A DNA stretch of 7,490 nucleotides from Chromatiaceae bacterium (GTDB lineage Bacteria > Pseudomonadota > Gammaproteobacteria > Chromatiales > Chromatiaceae), in the NCBI GenBank assembly GCA_016938795.1, contig JAFGTZ010000499.1, positions 1 to 7,490 of the forward strand, read 5' to 3'. The notes under the pieces were generated by a model. It saw only the letters and a program-made list of their open reading frames with translations, had not been told where the DNA came from and did not search any database. The position numbers and the translations under genes were made by a program. Below are positions 3,932 through 7,490 of this stretch, one piece after another (position 1 is the stretch's first letter; every line of letters begins with the position of its first letter).

Positions 3932-6249
3932 CGCTGCGCTTTTATCTGCTCGCCTTTCTGCTGCTGTTCGGCCTCACCCCATTGGTGCTGGCGGTGGCGA
4001 TCAACCTGCCGCTGGTGCTGGAGCGCACCACGCTCTTCTATCAGCGCGCCTATCTCCAGAATCTGCGCGCCGACTTTCGCGATCTCGATCAGCATCTGGC
4101 CAGCCGTCACGAGATGATCCGGCTGCTCGCCCGGCTTGCCGATCCTACGCTTATGCTCGACGGCGGAGAGGTGGGCGAGGAGGTTGATGCCGCGCGTGCG
4201 CGCCATAGCCGCTGGATCAATCAGATCCTCTTCGATCAGGGCGACATCATTCAGCTGCTCTATCTCGACCCCCAGGGCGAGGCGCGTTTCTGGCTTGGGC
4301 GCGATGCCCGCACCCAGGGCTGGGAACCCATGCCCGAGCCTCCCCGACAACCCAACCCGGGGCTGCTGCGCGCCGGGCTCGACCTTCAGCCGGGCGCGGT
4401 CATGGTCAGCCGCATCCGCATCGATCCGCGCGCGGGCGGGGAGGATCCGCGCCGGCTCATGACGCTTGAGCTGCTCAGCCGCATCGGGGGCGAAGCGCCG
4501 CATGGGCTGGTGGTCATGACGCTCGATGTGGGGGGGCTTGCGCAGTTCTACCGCGAAACCCTCTGGGTCAATCATGACGGCAGTTATCTGCGCCCCGGTC
4601 AGCCCGGCGGGGGCGAGCCCGAGGCCTTCGAGGACTTTCCGGGGCTCGCGGACATCTTTGCGGCGGGCAATCTGGCGGTGTGGAAGGGCGCGCACGGCGA
4701 GCAGTTGCTCTGGGTGCCCATGTTTCTCACCGAGGAGGGGGTGCCGCTCTGGGTGGGACGCGCGGTCGATCCCTCGCCCATCGACGCCTTTCGCAATGCG
4801 CTCATGCTGCGCGTCTTTTCCATCATTCTGGTGCTGGTGGTGGTGTTGCTGATGGTGGCGCGCTTCATCGCGACACGGCTGGAGCGGCTGGGCAAGGAGC
4901 TGAGCGAGGGGCTGGCGCGCATTCTGGGCGAGGGGCGCGCGCTGCGCTTCGACTGGCGCGGCCCGCGCGAGATTCGCCAGCTCGGCGCCCAGCTCACCGC
5001 GCTGGCCGAGACCCATGCCGAGCATCTGCGCGCGGCGCGCGCCCAAACCCGCGAGCTGGAGCGCTCAAATCGCTACAAGTCGCAGTTTCTCGCCAATGTG
5101 AGTCACGAGCTGCGCACCCCACTGAACTCCATTCTGCTGCTCTCGAAAATGCTGGCCGCCGATGCGGCGCTCGATGCGAGCCGGCGTCGGCAGGCGCAGG
5201 TCATTCACGAGGCGGGCAGCGATCTGCGCACCATGATCGACAACATTCTCGACATTTCGCGCATCGAGGCGGGGCAGGTGGCCATTGCGCCCGAGACGCT
5301 GGAGCTGCGCCCGCTGCTTCAGGGGCTGCTTGAGCAGGTCGAGCCGCAGCTGGCCGAGAAGCCGGTGCGTCTTGAGTTCAGCATCGACCCGCGCGCGCCC
5401 GGCCAGATCACCACGGACGCCGAATCGCTGCGCCATATTCTGCGCAATCTGCTCGCCAATGCCGTGAAATTCACCGAGCGCGGACGGGTGTCGCTGCGCG
5501 TCGAGCCAGGCGAGGCGCCCGAGCATCCGCTCGCCATCCGCGTCGAGGACAGCGGCATCGGCATCCCGCTCGATAAGCAGTCGATCATCTTCGAGGCCTT
5601 TCAGCAGGCCGACGGCTCGACCCGGCGCCGCTATGGCGGCACCGGTCTGGGGCTCTCCATCAGCCGCGAGCTGGCCGGTCTCATTGGCGCGCGCATCGAG
5701 GTGGAGAGCGCCCCCGGTTCCGGCTCGCGTTTCAGCCTGCTGCTGCCGCCGGCCCCGCCCGGCACGGGTGCAGAACGCCCGTCCGCGCTCCAGAGCCCAA
5801 GTCCGCAGACATCCGATGGTCCGGCTCAGGAGGCGCCCGAGGCCGTTCGGCCCATGCTCGATGGCTGGGTGCTCATCGTCGAGCGCGAGGTGGCGAGCCT
5901 CGCGCGTCTGGCCGCCGCACTGGCCGAGCTGGGTCTGCGCGCCCAGAGCGCTGCCGATCTCGACGAGGCGCTTGAGGTGCTGGGCGAGGAGGGCGAGGCG
6001 TGCCGCCTCATTCTGGTGGCCGAGCGGCTGTTGATTCCGGAGGCCTGTGATAGGATCGGCCAACTCCTGATGCAGCATCCCCAGCGCGCGAGCGCACTGG
6101 TCGTTCTCGCCGACAGCTGCGCCGAGCGGGGGCGCTGGATTGAGGCAGGCGCCGCTGACTGTCTGTCCCCACCGATCGGGGTCGAGGTGCTGCATGCGCT
6201 GCTTGCACGACTCGAACCCGCCTCGTTGCCAAGGCCGCCATCCTCATGA
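3928..6249 (+). CDS. Cache-like sensor hybrid histidine kinase with degenerate receiver
   Basis: A 773-residue membrane kinase. Transmembrane helix 1 (about 5-30) and helix 2 (about 292-316) enclose a periplasmic region of about 260 residues. Its long N-terminal helix and YLDPQGEARF element resemble a double Cache ligand-binding domain, so a small-molecule signal is likely. A short HAMP-like linker and coiled coil (about 317-385) lead to the HisKA domain with H393 in NVSHELRTPLNS. The ATPase domain has the N-box (N511 in NLLANAVKFTE), G1 box DSGIGIP (541-547) and G2 box GGTGLGL (570-576), all intact. After a Pro/Ser/Ala-rich linker (about 606-645) a receiver-like fold (about 646-765) has lost key residues: VERE replaces the acidic pocket, an alanine stands near the phospho-Asp site (LILVAERLLIP), and SPP replaces the invariant S/T-K-P lysine. 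I chose GTG 3928, which gives a GTGA overlap with the upstream stop and a GGGAG (3915-3919) eight nt upstream. GTG 3919, three codons earlier, is the alternative. Confidence 0.9.
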   Translation: MTLRFYLLAFLLLFGLTPLVLAVAINLPLVLERTTLFYQRAYLQNLRADFRDLDQHLASRHEMIRLLARLADPTLMLDGGEVGEEVDAARARHSRWINQILFDQGDIIQLLYLDPQGEARFWLGRDARTQGWEPMPEPPRQPNPGLLRAGLDLQPGAVMVSRIRIDPRAGGEDPRRLMTLELLSRIGGEAPHGLVVMTLDVGGLAQFYRETLWVNHDGSYLRPGQPGGGEPEAFEDFPGLADIFAAGNLAVWKGAHGEQLLWVPMFLTEEGVPLWVGRAVDPSPIDAFRNALMLRVFSIILVLVVVLLMVARFIATRLERLGKELSEGLARILGEGRALRFDWRGPREIRQLGAQLTALAETHAEHLRAARAQTRELERSNRYKSQFLANVSHELRTPLNSILLLSKMLAADAALDASRRRQAQVIHEAGSDLRTMIDNILDISRIEAGQVAIAPETLELRPLLQGLLEQVEPQLAEKPVRLEFSIDPRAPGQITTDAESLRHILRNLLANAVKFTERGRVSLRVEPGEAPEHPLAIRVEDSGIGIPLDKQSIIFEAFQQADGSTRRRYGGTGLGLSISRELAGLIGARIEVESAPGSGSRFSLLLPPAPPGTGAERPSALQSPSPQTSDGPAQEAPEAVRPMLDGWVLIVEREVASLARLAAALAELGLRAQSAADLDEALEVLGEEGEACRLILVAERLLIPEACDRIGQLLMQHPQRASALVVLADSCAERGRWIEAGAADCLSPPIGVEVLHALLARLEPASLPRPPSS

Positions 6250-7133
6250 ACGACTATTCCGGCTTCAAGCTGTTGATCGTCGATGATCACGCCCACAACC
6301 GCTTCACGCTGCGCACCCTGATCGCGGCGCAACTGTCGCCCTTCATCATCGAGGCGGCCTCGGGTCAGGAGGCCATCGACCTCAGTCACCAGCATCCCGA
6401 TATCGATCTCATCATTCTCGATGTGCAGATGCCCGAGATGGACGGCTTCGAGACCGCCGCGCTGCTCAAGCTGCGCAAGCGCACCCGCGACATTCCCATC
6501 ATCTTTCTCACCGCCGCCTTCAAGTCCGAGGAATTCCAGCAGCGCGGCTTTGCGCTCGGCGCCGCCGACTATCTGCTCAAGCCCATCGACGACAACCTGC
6601 TCATCAACAAGATCAGCACCTATTTCCGGCTCATCGAGAAGGAGCGGGGGCTGAACCGCGCGCTCGAACAGGCCGTGGCCGAGCGCACCCGTGAACTGGC
6701 CGAGGCGCGCCGCTATCTTGAGAACATCCTCGAACACATGGGCGAGGCGCTGCTGGTGCTGGCGCCCGATGGCGCCATCCGGCGCGCCAATCCAGCCGCC
6801 CGGCGGATGCTTGGCTATGTCGATGAGGAACTCATCGGCATGTCCATCGGCGATGTCTTCGAGGAGGAGGGCGACGAGCAGGCCGGCGCCTTCATGGGCA
6901 CCTGGCTGGAGGCGCTTATTCGCACCGGCGCGCTGAGCCGCATCGAGGCCCGCTTCATCGCGAGCGACGGGCGGCGTGTGCCCATTCTGTTTTCGCGCAC
7001 TGCCATGTGTGATGAGCGCGGGCGCCTGACCGACATCATCTGTATCGCCAAGAACATGACCGGCTATGTGCGTCTTGATGCGCACGCAACCGAGGAAGGC
7101 GCGTTCGCGCGCGCCAGCGGCGAAGGAGGCTAG
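6246..7133 (+). CDS. REC-PAS protein without output domain (single-domain-type response regulator)
   Basis: A 295-residue cytoplasmic protein. The N-terminal receiver (about 7-128) is complete: acidic pair D13/D14, phospho-acceptor D59 in IILDVQMPEMDG, T89 in FLTAAF and K112 in LKPID. A coiled-coil-like helix (about 130-158, rich in E, R and A) links it to a PAS domain (about 158-272; MGEALLVLAPDGAIRRANPAARRMLGY). No histidine kinase, cyclase, phosphodiesterase or DNA-binding domain follows; the protein ends in a short polar tail. Comparable REC-PAS segments usually continue into a kinase, so this may be a shortened form working by protein contact or as a phosphate sink. It follows the hybrid kinase with an ATGA overlap, and since that kinase's own receiver is degenerate this receiver is its likely phospho-acceptor (inference). 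The start has only a weak AAGG eleven nt upstream, so coupling to the upstream gene probably drives translation. Confidence 0.9.
   Translation: MNDYSGFKLLIVDDHAHNRFTLRTLIAAQLSPFIIEAASGQEAIDLSHQHPDIDLIILDVQMPEMDGFETAALLKLRKRTRDIPIIFLTAAFKSEEFQQRGFALGAADYLLKPIDDNLLINKISTYFRLIEKERGLNRALEQAVAERTRELAEARRYLENILEHMGEALLVLAPDGAIRRANPAARRMLGYVDEELIGMSIGDVFEEEGDEQAGAFMGTWLEALIRTGALSRIEARFIASDGRRVPILFSRTAMCDERGRLTDIICIAKNMTGYVRLDAHATEEGAFARASGEGG
7123..7129 (+). promoter_or_regulatory. Strong Shine-Dalgarno of the ArsR-family gene
   Basis: AAGGAGG, a near-perfect anti-16S match, ends seven nt before ATG 7137 and lies inside the end of the REC-PAS gene. It is the best plus-strand ribosome binding site in the window. 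The repressor may therefore be made in larger amounts than the signalling proteins before it, which show weak or absent sites. Confidence 0.75.
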
Positions 7134-7136
7134 AGC

Positions 7137-7466
7137 ATGACCGACTCAGAGAACCCACTCCCGTCCGAGGACGAGGACACCACCCTCACCGCCAATGCGC
7201 TCAAGGCCATGGCGCATCCGCTGCGCTGGAAAATCATCTGCTCGCTCGGCGACCGCGAACTCTCGGTGGGCGAAATCGTCGAGCGCACCGGCACCTCGCA
7301 AAGCAACATCTCCCAGCATCTCGAACAGCTCCGCAATAAAAACATCGTGGTCTCGCGCAAGGAAGCCAATCGCATCTATTACCGCATCCGCAACGCCCAA
7401 TTGCTCGACCTCATCGGCATCATGCGCGAAGTGCTCTGCCCCGCCAATCTCGACGACCGTATGTAG
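7137..7466 (+). CDS. ArsR-family repressor with SqrR/BigR-type cysteine pair
   Basis: A 109-residue winged-helix dimeric repressor of the ArsR/SmtB family. The core begins at LKAMAHPLRWKIICSL (22-37); ELSVGEIVERTGTSQSNISQHL (41-62) spans helix 3 and the recognition helix, and NRIYYRI (78-84) is the wing. The arsenic/antimony motif ELCVCDL is replaced by ELSVGEI, so it is not a classical arsenic sensor. It has just two cysteines, C35 in helix 2 and C101 in the last helix, 66 residues apart. From memory, SqrR (C41/C107) and BigR (C42/C108) have the same spacing and local context, and their paired cysteines sense persulfide through a sulfur bridge. A role in sensing sulfide, persulfide or redox state is therefore likely but inferred. 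It is the last gene of the operon, three bp after the REC-PAS stop. No operon target lies downstream in the window, so it could act on the 1687-1874 region or elsewhere. Confidence 0.9.
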   Translation: MTDSENPLPSEDEDTTLTANALKAMAHPLRWKIICSLGDRELSVGEIVERTGTSQSNISQHLEQLRNKNIVVSRKEANRIYYRIRNAQLLDLIGIMREVLCPANLDDRM

Positions 7467-7471
7467 CCGTA

Positions 7472-7490
7472 GGGTACGCACCGCGTACCC
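7472..7490. repeat. Perfect palindrome after the operon (terminator stem or dispersed repeat)
   Basis: GGGTACGC (7472-7479) and GCGTACCC (7483-7490) are perfect 8-bp inverted copies around a 3-nt loop, starting five nt after the ArsR-gene stop. The window ends here, so a following T-run cannot be checked. It could be an intrinsic terminator stem, an operator, or part of a dispersed palindromic repeat. The GTAGGGT opening resembles short intergenic repeats common in proteobacterial genomes, which I note as an impression only. Confidence 0.5.

Noticed and set aside
3733..5046. 437-codon minus-strand open frame opposite the kinase genes
   Set aside because: It lies over intact kinase motifs on the plus strand and has a His/Gln/Arg-rich composition typical of antisense frames in GC-rich DNA.
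5826..7085. 419-codon minus-strand open frame opposite the hybrid kinase end and the REC-PAS gene
   Set aside because: The plus strand shows a complete receiver and PAS domain; the antisense frame has no recognisable domain or start signal.
7137..7466. Classical arsenic-responsive ArsR and an ars operon
   Set aside because: The CxC metal-binding motif is replaced by SVG and no arsenate reductase, arsenite pump or methyltransferase gene of that pathway is in the window.

Overview
The window is a GC-rich, gene-dense stretch of a chromosome. The OmpR/EnvZ-like pair resembles gammaproteobacterial members most closely, and the base composition and gene types would fit a purple sulfur bacterium or a relative (Chromatiales). 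That placement is an inference from style and from the sulfur-sensor-like repressor at the right end; the window holds no phylogenetic marker.

Left part (1-1686). A short leader carries a candidate promoter, a CRP-like dyad and an imperfect 53-bp-period direct repeat. It is followed by an RsmC/YbxB-type methyltransferase (233-823, +). This gene converges on a membrane-anchored TPR protein (820-1380, -), and the two genes take their stop codons from the same CTAG tetranucleotide. The TPR gene has its own strong sigma70 promoter (1417-1445). Upstream of it lies a 43-residue single-span membrane protein (1555-1686, -) with an excellent ribosome binding site and its own strong rho-independent terminator (1469-1511).

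Divergent control region (1687-1874). It separates the minus-strand small gene from a plus-strand signalling operon. It contains an extended -10 promoter for the operon, several short dyads and an 8-bp direct repeat at 31-bp spacing.

Right part (1875-7466, all +). Five tightly packed regulatory genes form one probable operon: an OmpR-type response regulator, an EnvZ-type histidine kinase, a large Cache-like sensor hybrid histidine kinase with a degenerate receiver, a REC-PAS protein with no output domain, and an ArsR-family repressor. The first four genes are joined by 4-bp ATGA/GTGA overlaps, and the ArsR gene starts 3 bp after the fourth behind a near-perfect Shine-Dalgarno sequence. The ArsR protein lacks the arsenic-binding CxC motif. 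It has instead two cysteines 66 residues apart, at the positions used by persulfide sensors of the SqrR/BigR type.

Working model (inference): one operon joins a classical OmpR/EnvZ phosphotransfer pair, a second sensor kinase whose own receiver is dead and whose likely phospho-acceptor is the adjacent REC-PAS protein, and a thiol-switch repressor, possibly integrating envelope and sulfur or redox signals. The window ends in a perfect 8-bp palindrome just after the operon.
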